Part shown: positions 8,975 to 17,223 of the stretch, piece after piece
Layout of the letters: every line of letters begins with the position of its first letter
How positions within the stretch are numbered: position 1 is the stretch's first letter
DNA from: Thermosipho affectus
Lineage (GTDB): Bacteria; Thermotogota; Thermotogae; Thermotogales; Fervidobacteriaceae
Reading direction: 5' to 3'
DNA: 64,000 nucleotides
Assembly (NCBI RefSeq): GCF_001990485.1
Contig: NZ_LBFC01000022.1
Span: forward strand, 124,001-188,000
Notes under the pieces: generated by a model
Databases searched by the model: none
What the model was told of the DNA's origin: nothing
The model's input: only the letters and a program-made list of their open reading frames with translations
Program-made: the position numbers and the translations under genes

Positions 8975-9772
8975 TCTTATTTTTTCTGTTCCATTTAAAT
9001 ATCCAACTACTATTTCGTTTAATTTTGGATATCTACCGATGTTTTCATCTGTTTTTACTAGTAAGTTTTTTCCTACAAGACCAATTATCGTGCCGGTTTT
9101 TGTTTCGTATTGTGCTTCTATTATTCTGTGTTTTTCTTTTGATGCATCGATATAGTCGTGAAAAATTACTTCACCATCTTTTATTATTGCAATTTTATCT
9201 GCGTATTCTTCTATCTCATATATTTCATGTGATGAAACGATAATGTATTTTCCAAGATCGGCATATTCTCTCATAATTTCCATTATTTCAACCCTTATTG
9301 TAGGATCTAAATGTTGTGTTGGCTCATCTAACAATAATATTTCTGCATTTGTGGATACGGCTAAGGCAACTAAGAATAGTGTTTTTAACCCTTGTGAGTA
9401 TTTTGAAACATTTTGGGAAAGATCCAAATGGTATTTTATGGCCATTTTTTCAAATAAGTTATTATTCCACAATGGATAAATAGAACTCCATATTTTTTGA
9501 TAATCATACCCAGTAAAGTTTTGAAAAACACATCTGTCTTCTGGAACATAGGATAATTTGTATTTCATTTTTTCCGTTAATTCTTCATCTTCAAAGGTTA
9601 TAGTTCCATAATCTTTTCTTAGTACATGTGATATACAATTTAGGGTTGTTGTCTTGCCAACACCATTTGGACCAATTAGTGCCAAAACTTCTCCTTTCTC
9701 TAATTCAAAAGATATATTAGTCAAAACTGGTTTATTTTTGAAAGCCTTTTTTAATTGTTTAATTTTTAACAT
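8966..9772 (-). CDS. ABC transporter ATP-binding protein (YtrB/EcsA-like)
   Basis: ATPase subunit of an ABC exporter, about 268 residues. Walker A GPNGVGKTT is at about 35-43, the signature is YSQGLK in place of LSGGQ, Walker B is ILLLDEPTQHLD, and the switch His is in VSSHEI. The first in-frame ATG (9787) is inside the preceding gene; GGAGGTGAAAGTT before ATG 9772 sets the start. It is the last gene of the operon toastrack protein - GntR - membrane protein - ATPase, overlapping the membrane gene by 14 bp. The pairing with a YtrA-type regulator suggests envelope-stress or antibiotic-sensing export; the substrate is unknown. Confidence 0.88.
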   Translation of the reverse strand: MLKIKQLKKAFKNKPVLTNISFELEKGEVLALIGPNGVGKTTTLNCISHVLRKDYGTITFEDEELTEKMKYKLSYVPEDRCVFQNFTGYDYQKIWSSIYPLWNNNLFEKMAIKYHLDLSQNVSKYSQGLKTLFLVALAVSTNAEILLLDEPTQHLDPTIRVEIMEIMREYADLGKYIIVSSHEIYEIEEYADKIAIIKDGEVIFHDYIDASKEKHRIIEAQYETKTGTIIGLVGKNLLVKTDENIGRYPKLNEIVVGYLNGTEKIRLF

Positions 9773-10304
9773 AACTTTCACCTCCAACGTAAACTCTGTA
9801 GGCTAAAAATAAAAGTAAAGCGGAAAAAAGTGCAGAATATAGTATATTTCCTTGATAAGTAGGACTAATTAAAAGATATGGATTAAAATTTATATCTAGT
9901 TGAAGACTGCCGATTTTTGTGAGTATAGAGTCTACAATTAAAAATATTATGGTAATTGCAAGATTGTCTATACCAAATGATGCGGCAATGGTTGCTAGTG
10001 AAAAGATAAATGTTGAAAATATTAGAAAATAGATCGCTTGGGAGTGTTCGATAAGTATTGTGACAGAACAAATGAGTAACATTAAAAATGTGTATAGATA
10101 AAGGAATACTTCTTTTTTTGTAAATGGAAGATAATAGAAAAGTTTGTCTTTTTTTGATTTTATTTTTGAACCTAAAACGAGGTTTGAGAGGAAAAATACT
10201 GAAAAAATATTCGTGTAAGGTATAAATAAAAGCAAAAACCAAAAGAACCAACTTCCACTCTTTTCTTTTATTATTATTTCAAATAGAGCTTCAACCTTTT
10301 TCAT
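9759..10304 (-). CDS. Small membrane protein, likely ABC permease subunit
   Basis: About 181 residues with five or six hydrophobic segments (for example FFWFLLLFIPYTNIFSVFFL near the N-terminus and LIFSTFIFSLATIAASFGI in the middle). It lies between a GntR regulator and an ABC ATPase and overlaps both, so it is probably the membrane partner of the ATPase. It is short for a full ABC-2 permease and has no sequence motif that I can assign. Start ATG 10304 follows GAGGAGGTG. Its product KMKKVEALFEIIIKEKSG begins with a basic cytoplasmic segment, consistent with a type ABC-2 half-permease. Confidence 0.65.
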   Translation of the reverse strand: MKKVEALFEIIIKEKSGSWFFWFLLLFIPYTNIFSVFFLSNLVLGSKIKSKKDKLFYYLPFTKKEVFLYLYTFLMLLICSVTILIEHSQAIYFLIFSTFIFSLATIAASFGIDNLAITIIFLIVDSILTKIGSLQLDINFNPYLLISPTYQGNILYSALFSALLLFLAYRVYVGGESYVKN

Positions 10305-10653
10305 TTTTCCACACCTCCTCAAATATTATAAAAATAGTTTGTATATCTATGTTTAACTTTTTAAGTTTTTTGACCACTTTTTTAATTTCCTCTATGGTAT
10401 CATCGTTAATTTTAATATCTTTATTTATGAAGTATCCAATTCCTTGTTCTGAGGAAATAATTCCTTCAATTTTTAACTTTTCCAACGCTTTAAGTACGGT
10501 ATTTATATTAACTTGGAATATTTCTTTAAGTTCTCTAACGGGCGGCAGTTGATCTCCTGGTGTGAATTTTCCAAGAATAATTTCAGATTTTATCATGTTT
10601 ATTATCTGGATATATGCGGGGATACCACTATGTTTGTCTACTTGTTTTAACAT
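10291..10653 (-). CDS. GntR family regulator, YtrA-type
   Basis: Short 120-residue GntR repressor. The winged-helix domain occupies residues 1-75 (GIPAYIQIINMIKSEI, GDQLPPVRELKE, NTVLKALEKLKIEGII); the remaining ~45 residues are helical, as in the YtrA subgroup, which dimerises through a short C-terminus instead of a ligand domain. AGGAGTGATGAT precedes ATG 10653. It overlaps the membrane gene downstream by 14 bp and lies 4 bp after the toastrack gene, so it likely controls its own operon through the inverted repeat at 11667-11690. Confidence 0.88.
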   Translation of the reverse strand: MLKQVDKHSGIPAYIQIINMIKSEIILGKFTPGDQLPPVRELKEIFQVNINTVLKALEKLKIEGIISSEQGIGYFINKDIKINDDTIEEIKKVVKKLKKLNIDIQTIFIIFEEVWKNEKG

Positions 10654-10657
10654 ATCA

Positions 10658-11644
10658 TCACTCCTGTTCAAAAGTGAGCCTTGGGCCTTTGATATCTAAA
10701 ACCGCTTTTTTGTAATTTTTAATTTTTATGTTCCCCGATGTACAGAGTATTTTAATTTGTGCTGGATTGTTTGAAATATCAATGCTTCCTATAATGGTAG
10801 TTGCATTAATTCTTGTATAGGTATTTTTTCTGCCTAATTTTATATCTACATTCATTCCTGTTCCATCAATTCTTATTTCTTCATAGTTTATCTTTGAGTC
10901 TATATTTATACCTGTACCATTTAAATTAAAATTTTTTCCACTAATGTACCCGTCGATGTTTATACCTGTTCCATCTATCTCAAAAAATTTTGAATTTATT
11001 TTTCCATCTATATTGATACCAGTTCCATTTAGTTTTAAATTTTCACATTCTATGTCCAAAGAATTAAAACTTATGGCAGTGGCATTTATTTTTAGTTCAT
11101 TTAACGTGGCTTTTCCAGATAATTTAACATTATTTGCGTTTATTTTCAGATATTTTAGGCTTTCAGTACCTATTTTAAGATAAAAAGAGTAATTATTTCC
11201 TTTATTAGTACTTATTTTGATAGTTTTTCCTTGTTCTATCTTTAATTTACTAGAATAACTTATATTATTTCCATCTGTAAATTCCAATATTAAATTTGAA
11301 TTTCCCATATCTATTAATACTTCATCGGTAAAAAGTTCAGTATTGGTATCTGGATATATTATATTTTTTTGATAGTTTTGTAAACGTCTTTGTGAGAAAT
11401 TTTCAATAAAATTGTTTAAAAAAAAAGGTCTAAGTTTTATGGTAAGTGTGGTTGGCAAGGAAAAAATTAAAACTAGAATAATAAATGCTATAGCTCCCCT
11501 TTTTATGATTGTTGAAAACACGAATACTCCTGCAAGAAAAATTATTATTTTAATACTCCATAGTGGGATTATAACACTTAAAATTCCCAGTAATAGCATT
11601 ATCAATAGTTTAGAAAATATAGGGTATTTTTTGAGAAAATCCAT
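10658..11644 (-). CDS. LiaF-like membrane protein with toastrack beta-repeat domain
   Basis: 328 residues. Residues 12-68 hold two or three hydrophobic helices. Residues ~95-328 form an all-beta region with a regular 21-22 residue repeat; the pattern GTGINIDGKI or a close variant occurs four times between about residues 205 and 275, followed by a variant (NATTIIGSIDI). This resembles the DUF4097/toastrack solenoid of LiaF-, LiaG- and PspC-type envelope stress proteins. It is first in an operon with a YtrA-type regulator and ABC genes, which supports a sensor or accessory role at the membrane. No catalytic motif is seen. Start ATG 11644 follows GGAGGTGACATT. Confidence 0.65.
   Translation of the reverse strand: MDFLKKYPIFSKLLIMLLLGILSVIIPLWSIKIIIFLAGVFVFSTIIKRGAIAFIILVLIFSLPTTLTIKLRPFFLNNFIENFSQRRLQNYQKNIIYPDTNTELFTDEVLIDMGNSNLILEFTDGNNISYSSKLKIEQGKTIKISTNKGNNYSFYLKIGTESLKYLKINANNVKLSGKATLNELKINATAISFNSLDIECENLKLNGTGINIDGKINSKFFEIDGTGINIDGYISGKNFNLNGTGINIDSKINYEEIRIDGTGMNVDIKLGRKNTYTRINATTIIGSIDISNNPAQIKILCTSGNIKIKNYKKAVLDIKGPRLTFEQE
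10850..11050. repeat. Tandem degenerate repeat inside the toastrack gene
   Basis: The plus-strand motif ATACCTGTTCCAT (with variants ATTCCTGTTCCAT, ATACCTGTACCAT, ATACCAGTTCCAT) recurs about every 63-66 bp. This is the DNA form of the GTGINID protein repeat, so the array arose by in-frame duplication. Confidence 0.7.
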
Positions 11645-11666
11645 AATGTCACCTCCATATTTATCT

Positions 11667-11690
11667 AGTGTTCTATATTAGTATAACACA
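11667..11690. promoter_or_regulatory. YtrA-like operator candidate
   Basis: Inverted repeat AGTGTT-N12-AACACA between the toastrack start codon and its likely promoter. On the minus strand it overlaps the proposed -10 region (TATAGA, 11672-11677), with TTGAAC at 11694-11699 as -35. It resembles the AGTGTA-N13-TACACT site that I recall for Bacillus YtrA. Confidence 0.5.
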
Positions 11691-11724
11691 TATGTTCAAA
11701 AAAACAAAAAAAATATTTAAAAAT

Positions 11725-13089
11725 TTAAAATCCCAATTTTGTTAAGTTTTTGGGGTCTATTTTTTCTAGAATGTTTTTTTTAGGTATATTGAATTTTTTT
11801 GAAAGTATTTCAATAGCTTTAAAGAAGTTATAATTTGCTTTTTTTATTGCATTTGCTACTTCTTCATAGCCAAATAAATTTATTAAAGGTGTTAAATTTG
11901 AAATGGATTTTTCCAAATTTTCTTTACATTTTTTCTCATTTGCCTCTATTTTAGAAATATATTTTGAAAGAGATATGCATGCATTTTTCAAAAGTTTTAA
12001 GGATTTTAATGTATAGTGAATAATTATTGGTGAAAATTGATTTAATTCTAGATTTCCTAATGAGGCAGCGTGGTTGATTAAACTATCATGTGAAAAGACA
12101 ATTAGAGATATTTGCATAACGTATTCTGGAATAACGGGGTTTATCTTTCCAGGCATTATAGAGCTTCCAATTTGTACCTTTGGAAGTATTAACTCACCAA
12201 TAGCGGTATTTGGTCCAGAACCAAGTAATCTTATATCGTTGGATATTTTATACAAGTTTACCGCAAGTGCTTTTAATAGTCCGTGTATTTCAGAGAAGAC
12301 GTCCATGTTTTGGGTAGTATCTATTAAATTTTCTGCTTTTGCAATTTTAACACAGCACGTTTCTCTCAAAGTATTTACTATTTTTAATATATATTCCTTT
12401 GGAGCACCAATACCAGTGCCAATAGCTGTTCCGCCTATATTTACATTTCTAATTCTTTCTTCTACTTTGTTTAGTCTCCATCTATCCCTTGCAAGTGCGT
12501 CGGCAAAGGCGCCAAATTCTTGTCCCAACATTATTGGAGGGCCATCCATTAATTGTGTTCTTCCAACTTTTCTAATACTATAATACTCTTTTTCTTTTTG
12601 CTGTATGATGTTTTGAAGGTTTATTATCTTATCTATTAATTCTCTTAAACGTACTATTATTGCTATTTTTCCTGCGGTTACGAATGTATCATTGGTTGAT
12701 TGATGCATATTTACATGTTCTAGGGGGTTTACAAATCCAAATTCTTTTCCCAAGATAATAGAAGCTTTATTTGCAATTACTTCATTAATATTCATATTAA
12801 CTGAGGTGCCTGCTCCGCCTGATAATGGATCTACAATTATATGTGGTAATAATTCTTCCCACTTGTCACATGCTTTCTCAATGGCATTTCCTATTTCTTT
12901 TTCAAGGTAACCAAGTTCTGTATTTAATTTTGCAGCGGCCTTTTTTATCATAAAATAGGCCCAAAGAAATTTTTTGTCAAATTTTTCATTTGTATTTGGA
13001 AATATTTGAGTTGCTCTTTTTGATGAGATGCCGTACAGTGCATTGTCTTCGATTTCGATTTCACCCAAGTAGTCTCTTTCTTTCCTCAT
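11725..13089 (-). CDS. aspA: Aspartate ammonia-lyase (aspartase/fumarase superfamily)
   Basis: 454-residue lyase of the aspartase/class II fumarase superfamily, which interconverts aspartate with fumarate and ammonia, or malate with fumarate. The superfamily signature GSSIMPGKINP is near residue 305, with GTSVNMNINEVIANKA near 95 and HVNMHQSTNDT near 125. The N-terminus RDYLGEIEIEDNALYGISSKRA fits either enzyme. I prefer aspartase because it lies 4 bp after hydF, and aspA-like genes commonly accompany hydrogenase maturation genes. It is slightly shorter than typical (about 465). Start ATG 13089 follows GAGGTG. Confidence 0.8.
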   Translation of the reverse strand: MRKERDYLGEIEIEDNALYGISSKRATQIFPNTNEKFDKKFLWAYFMIKKAAAKLNTELGYLEKEIGNAIEKACDKWEELLPHIIVDPLSGGAGTSVNMNINEVIANKASIILGKEFGFVNPLEHVNMHQSTNDTFVTAGKIAIIVRLRELIDKIINLQNIIQQKEKEYYSIRKVGRTQLMDGPPIMLGQEFGAFADALARDRWRLNKVEERIRNVNIGGTAIGTGIGAPKEYILKIVNTLRETCCVKIAKAENLIDTTQNMDVFSEIHGLLKALAVNLYKISNDIRLLGSGPNTAIGELILPKVQIGSSIMPGKINPVIPEYVMQISLIVFSHDSLINHAASLGNLELNQFSPIIIHYTLKSLKLLKNACISLSKYISKIEANEKKCKENLEKSISNLTPLINLFGYEEVANAIKKANYNFFKAIEILSKKFNIPKKNILEKIDPKNLTKLGF

Positions 13090-13093
13090 TTTT

Positions 13094-14284
13094 TCACCTC
13101 ATTAATGGCTTAATAGCTCTATCAAGCACACCGTGTAAATAAGATATTATAACTCCGTAATTTGTCATGGGAATGTCCAAACGCTTGAACATACGAACCC
13201 TTCTCATCATGTTATTTCTGTTCATTACACAACCACCACAGTGAATAACCAATTTTGCGTCTTCAATTTCAGAAAGTTCTGGAAGGTCCACCCCTGCCCA
13301 TACTTTAAAGTTTAATGCTGCTCCTGTGTGATTGGTTAACCACCTTGGAATTTTAACTCGTCCTATGTCTTCAGTAAGTGGCCTGTGGGTACAACCTTCC
13401 ATTATGATAACGGTATCTCCGTCTGATAGATTTTCAATTGCTTTTACGCTTTCAACAAAATATTCTAAATCACCTCTATACCTTGATTCAAGTATGGAAA
13501 AAGTAGTTAGATCTACATCATCAGGCACATCTGAAACGACTTTCATTACACTTTGAGAATCTGTAACAACTAGTCTAGGTTTTATTCCTATATTTTCAAT
13601 TGCATATCTTAATTCCCTTTCTTTTACCACTAATACTAACGATTCTCTGTCTAACCCCTCTCTTATTGCATGTACTTGTGGCATTATTAACCTACCTTTT
13701 GGTGCACCTAAATCGATTGGGACAACTAATATTACTAGATCTCCACCGTCTATTAAATCCGAAAGATAAGGTATTTCATCATCTTTTGGTAATAGTGAAT
13801 TTATTTTTTCTCCAATGTCCTCAAAGCCACTTTTTTTTAAAGCGGAAACCTTTATAATTGGGACATTATACTTTTTGTATGCTTTTTCTATTTTTTCTGG
13901 GTCTATTTTGTCTATTTTATTTATTACTATTAAATATGGAATTTCAAGTTCTTTAAAGAGGTTTATAATCTGTTCTTCAAAATCACCAGGTTTATTATCA
14001 ACTATTAAGATTCCGCAATCTGCTCTATACAAAGTTTTTTTTGCCTTTTTTATACGTTTTATTCCTAATTCTCCAATGTCATCAAGACCAGGAGTATCAA
14101 TTAGTGTAACAGGTCCAACAGGTGAAAGCTCCATACTTTTGAATACGGGATCTGTAGTAGTTCCTGCCACATTACTTACTATTGATACTTCTTGGCCAAT
14201 TAGTGCGTTCATAAACGAAGATTTTCCAACATTTCTCTTTCCGGTAATTGCAATATATTTTCTGAATCCTCCACTTGCTATCAT
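13094..14284 (-). CDS. hydF: [FeFe]-hydrogenase maturation GTPase HydF
   Basis: Scaffold GTPase that carries the precursor of the 2Fe subcluster and delivers it to apo-[FeFe]-hydrogenase. 396 residues in three parts: a Ras-like GTPase domain (Walker [10 protein letters not shown] at about 15-23, DTPG, NKID), a dimerisation region, and a C-terminal cluster-binding domain with GCTHRP and HCGGCVMN supplying the three cysteines that bind a 4Fe-4S cluster. Start ATG 14284 follows AGAGGTG. hydE and hydG are not in this window. It is first in an operon with the aspartase-like gene, under a promoter at 14318-14346. Confidence 0.95.
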   Translation of the reverse strand: MIASGGFRKYIAITGKRNVGKSSFMNALIGQEVSIVSNVAGTTTDPVFKSMELSPVGPVTLIDTPGLDDIGELGIKRIKKAKKTLYRADCGILIVDNKPGDFEEQIINLFKELEIPYLIVINKIDKIDPEKIEKAYKKYNVPIIKVSALKKSGFEDIGEKINSLLPKDDEIPYLSDLIDGGDLVILVVPIDLGAPKGRLIMPQVHAIREGLDRESLVLVVKERELRYAIENIGIKPRLVVTDSQSVMKVVSDVPDDVDLTTFSILESRYRGDLEYFVESVKAIENLSDGDTVIIMEGCTHRPLTEDIGRVKIPRWLTNHTGAALNFKVWAGVDLPELSEIEDAKLVIHCGGCVMNRNNMMRRVRMFKRLDIPMTNYGVIISYLHGVLDRAIKPLMR

Positions 14285-14317
14285 GCTTACACCTCTTTTG
14301 TAAAATATTTCACTAAT

Positions 14318-14346
14318 ATTATATCAAAAAAATGTTGTTGAGTAAA
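14318..14346 (-). promoter_or_regulatory. hydF-aspA promoter
   Basis: Minus strand TTTACT (14341-14346), 17-bp spacer, TATAAT (14318-14323). The -35 sequence is identical to that of tdh. Confidence 0.6.
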
Positions 14347-14352
14347 TTAGAT

Positions 14353-14371
14353 TATACTAAGTTATAGTATA
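14353..14371. promoter_or_regulatory. Palindrome between divergent hydF and HEAT-repeat genes
   Basis: TATACTA (14353-14359) and TAGTATA (14365-14371) are perfect 7-bp arms around AGTTA. The site is upstream of the hydF -35 box and just before a TATAAT (14377-14382) reading toward the HEAT gene, so one regulator could affect both. Confidence 0.45.
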
Positions 14372-14419
14372 TGTGATATAATTATAAGCGGTAGAGTTCA
14401 TCAGTTTAGGAGGTTTATC

Positions 14420-15034
14420 ATGGAACGTGAAGAGTTAATAAAAAGAATAATAGATGAAAAGGGGAAGGAAGCTGTCGATGACTTAATTAAGCTATTAGAT
14501 GATGAGGATAGTCAAGTAAGAGAGATAGCTTCAGAGGCATTGTTTAAATTGCAAGAATATTCAAGAGAAAAGTTATTAGAGGAGTTTAAAAGTAGAGTTT
14601 TAGAAGCTAAAAAGAATGATATAACACTACTTTATGTAATAGATATTTTAGCTGATATTGGAGAAAAAAGTATCAAAAAGGACTTGTACAACGTTTTGTC
14701 ACTTTATAGCTTTGAAGAAGCGGAATTGATAATTTATGAAGCGATAGCCAAACTAGGTTACGGTGATGAAATTTACGATATACTTAAGTATTTTTTATTA
14801 GGAGATGCGGAAAGAAAAAAATTTGGTGCACAAGCTGCAATGGCCCTTTCATATGTGGATAGACCACAAGTTGTGAAGGATTTAGTAAGTGCAATTAACA
14901 GTGGAGATTTTGACGGAGAAGATTTGGAAATAATTAAAAAGGCTTTATCAAATATTGTGATGAAAAATTCTATGTACTATGATATATTAAAAAAACTAGT
15001 TGGTGAAGATGTTGAAAAGTACATGGGGGAATAA
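14420..15034 (+). CDS. HEAT-repeat protein
   Basis: 204-residue, wholly helical and highly charged protein. Residues 15-60 (EAVDDLIKLLDDEDSQVREIASEALFKL in outline) match the HEAT/armadillo pattern, and weaker repeats follow at about 70-110 and 130-190, including the PBS-lyase-like AAMALSYVD. Such proteins are usually protein-binding scaffolds with no enzymatic site. AGGAGG precedes ATG 14420. It ends 1 bp before the polyprenyl synthase gene, so they are co-transcribed, but that gives no functional clue. Confidence 0.75.
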   Translation: MEREELIKRIIDEKGKEAVDDLIKLLDDEDSQVREIASEALFKLQEYSREKLLEEFKSRVLEAKKNDITLLYVIDILADIGEKSIKKDLYNVLSLYSFEEAELIIYEAIAKLGYGDEIYDILKYFLLGDAERKKFGAQAAMALSYVDRPQVVKDLVSAINSGDFDGEDLEIIKKALSNIVMKNSMYYDILKKLVGEDVEKYMGE

Positions 15035-15035
15035 T

Positions 15036-16043
15036 ATGGATTTTGAAGTGTTTAGGAACGTTCATATTAAATATATAGAAAAAAATATAGAAGAAGTTAT
15101 AGACGAAAACAAATTAACAAATTCACAAGATTATCTTGTTGATGAATTAAAATTGTTTTGTTTAAGGTCTGGGAAGAGAATAAGGCCATTGTTATTTTTG
15201 TTAGGTGCAGAGAGTTTTGGGGCGAAAATTGATGAAAGGATTTATAAAGTTTCGGCGGTAATTGAAGTAATGCATTCTTTTTTATTAATACACGATGATA
15301 TTATGGATCAATCTGATAAAAGAAGAGGACTACCTTCTATGCATAGTCTTTTGTATGAAAAGTTTAAAGATTTGAATTTTAATCCAAGAATTGGAGAAAA
15401 TTTAGCGTTAGTGTTGGGAGATGTGTTGTTTTTTATAGCTTTAAGGGCTTTGAGTAAATTAGAATTGCCAAATGGTTTTTTAAAAGATTTTTCAGAATGT
15501 TACATAAATACTGGATATGGTCAAATCTTGGACGTTATTTATTCTATGAACAAAAAATATAAGGAGATTTTTGAAGAAAAGAAAATTTCTTTGGAAATTT
15601 CTAAATTAAAAACGGCTTATTATACCTTTTTTTATCCTTTTTATCTTGGAGCACTTTTTGGAAAAAGAAATGTTCCAAGGAGGGATTTGGAGGGTGTATT
15701 AATTCCTGCGGGGATAGCTTTTCAGATAAGAGATGATATATTAAGTACATTTGATGAAAATTCTGGAAAATCTAATCTTTCCGATATTTTGGAAGGAAAA
15801 GTAACGGCATTAATAGATTTTGGAAAATATGATGATAATTTTTTTGAGATGTATTTTAAACCTCGAAAAACGGACAAAGAAATAGGGTTTATAATTGATG
15901 CGATAAGAAAAAGTGGAGCTGTAGAAAGTGCTAAAATCGTGATGAACGAGTTGTTTGAGCTTTCGCTAAAGAATTTAGAAAAAATAGATATAAAGAACAA
16001 AGAGGTGCTAATGGATTTAATATTGAGATTAAGGAGAGATTAA
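15036..16043 (+). CDS. Polyprenyl diphosphate synthase
   Basis: Trans-isoprenyl diphosphate synthase that extends allylic diphosphates with isopentenyl diphosphate. 335 residues. The first Asp-rich motif is LLIHDDIMDQSDKRRG (DDIMD), the second FQIRDDILSTFD. GKRIRP near residue 50 binds isopentenyl diphosphate. Chain length cannot be set from sequence alone; geranylgeranyl or farnesyl diphosphate is the usual product for this length. The frame opens earlier (15000), but that part overlaps the HEAT gene; ATG 15036 with GGGGGAATAAT before it is more likely. Confidence 0.88.
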   Translation: MDFEVFRNVHIKYIEKNIEEVIDENKLTNSQDYLVDELKLFCLRSGKRIRPLLFLLGAESFGAKIDERIYKVSAVIEVMHSFLLIHDDIMDQSDKRRGLPSMHSLLYEKFKDLNFNPRIGENLALVLGDVLFFIALRALSKLELPNGFLKDFSECYINTGYGQILDVIYSMNKKYKEIFEEKKISLEISKLKTAYYTFFYPFYLGALFGKRNVPRRDLEGVLIPAGIAFQIRDDILSTFDENSGKSNLSDILEGKVTALIDFGKYDDNFFEMYFKPRKTDKEIGFIIDAIRKSGAVESAKIVMNELFELSLKNLEKIDIKNKEVLMDLILRLRRD

Positions 16044-16044
16044 G

Positions 16045-16590
16045 ATGCCAAATTTTGATTCTCATATAAGGGTTGGAATGTTTTTTTACCCAATTGTTTT
16101 GGGTGTTTATCTTTTTATTTTACATCTTTTAAATATGGGATATCCAGACGAGAAAGTTATAGCTTTTGGTTTTTTCCTTTTTGTTTTGTCATCTGATATG
16201 CCAGATATTGATCACAACCATTCTTTTTTACATAAATTTATAAGGTTACTTGTTATATCCTTTGTTATTTATTTCGAGTTTACAAAGAAAATTATTATAT
16301 CTTTTTTTGATTTAAATGTTGGATTGTATTTGAGATTTTTGATAGCGTTTTTGACGGGATTATTTTTTGGGATTTTGTTTGAGATTATTATTCCTAAACA
16401 TAGAGGGCCATTGCATACTTTTTGGGCTGCATTAATTTATGGTGGAATAATGTTTTCAGGTGCGTATTATTTGGGATTTAAGGCTGAAAATTCAGCTTTT
16501 CTTGGTATAATATCTACGATAGGATATCTTGTTCATATAATAATGGATATTTCTTTTGTTGAAAAAAATGGAAAATTAATTAAAAGGTGA
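16045..16590 (+). CDS. Membrane-bound metal-dependent hydrolase-like protein (YdjM/DUF457)
   Basis: 181-residue inner-membrane protein with about five helices. It carries the His/Asp pattern of the YdjM (DUF457) family: FDSHIRVG at the start, SSDMPDIDHNHSFLHK near residue 50, and KHRGPLHTFWAAL near 115. These are thought to be metal ligands; the substrate of the family is not established. It begins 1 bp after the polyprenyl synthase gene and ends 4 bp before the uridine kinase gene. A role with isoprenoid lipids is possible from position only. Confidence 0.75.
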   Translation: MPNFDSHIRVGMFFYPIVLGVYLFILHLLNMGYPDEKVIAFGFFLFVLSSDMPDIDHNHSFLHKFIRLLVISFVIYFEFTKKIIISFFDLNVGLYLRFLIAFLTGLFFGILFEIIIPKHRGPLHTFWAALIYGGIMFSGAYYLGFKAENSAFLGIISTIGYLVHIIMDISFVEKNGKLIKR

Positions 16591-16594
16591 TAGT

Positions 16595-17209
16595 ATGTTT
16601 GTTATTGGAATTGGTGGTGGCACAGGTTCTGGAAAAACTACGGTTGCGCAAAAGATCCATGAAATAATAGGCAAAGAAAATAGCGTAATTTTGCCTATGG
16701 ACAATTATTATAAAGATATGAGTCATATACCACTTGAGGAAAGAAAAAAGTATAACTATGACCATCCTGATATGATAGAGTCATCTTTGTTGGTGATGCA
16801 TTTAAATAAGTTGTTATCTTCAAAGAGTATAAAGTTACCGGAATATGATTTTAAGATTTATTCTAGGACAGAAAAGTTTACTATTTTAGAACCAAAACCT
16901 GTTATTATAGTAGAAGGAATTTTTGCACTTTATTATGAGGATTTGAGAAAGGTTTACGATTTATCAATTTTTGTCGATGCTGAAAGTGATGTGAGGTTTA
17001 TAAGGAGACTTGAAAGGGATATTAAAGAGAGAGGGCGGACTCTTGAAAGCGTTGTAGAGCAGTATTTGAATATGGTGAAACCTATGCATGATGCGTATGT
17101 GGAGCCTTCAAAAAAATATGCTGATTTGATTATACCCAAAGGTGGTTTTAATGAAAAAGCAATAGATGTTGTTGTGGAATTTATTTTTAAAAAGATGACT
17201 AATTTATGA
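16595..17209 (+). CDS. udk: Uridine kinase
   Basis: Phosphorylates uridine and cytidine to UMP and CMP in pyrimidine salvage. 204 residues, the usual length. P-loop GGGTGSGKTTVAQ is at 7-19, followed by MDNYYKD, YNYDHPD and IVEGIFALY, all typical of Udk, and the lid region RRLERDIKERGRT. Start ATG 16595 follows AAAAGGTGATA. It overlaps the start of the HD-protein frame slightly and is part of a compact co-directional run. Confidence 0.94.
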   Translation: MFVIGIGGGTGSGKTTVAQKIHEIIGKENSVILPMDNYYKDMSHIPLEERKKYNYDHPDMIESSLLVMHLNKLLSSKSIKLPEYDFKIYSRTEKFTILEPKPVIIVEGIFALYYEDLRKVYDLSIFVDAESDVRFIRRLERDIKERGRTLESVVEQYLNMVKPMHDAYVEPSKKYADLIIPKGGFNEKAIDVVVEFIFKKMTNL

Positions 17210-17223
17210 AAAGAGGTGTCTTT

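Noticed and set aside
10850-11050. CRISPR array
   Set aside because: The repeats are degenerate, in frame and coding; there are no unique spacers and no cas genes in the window.
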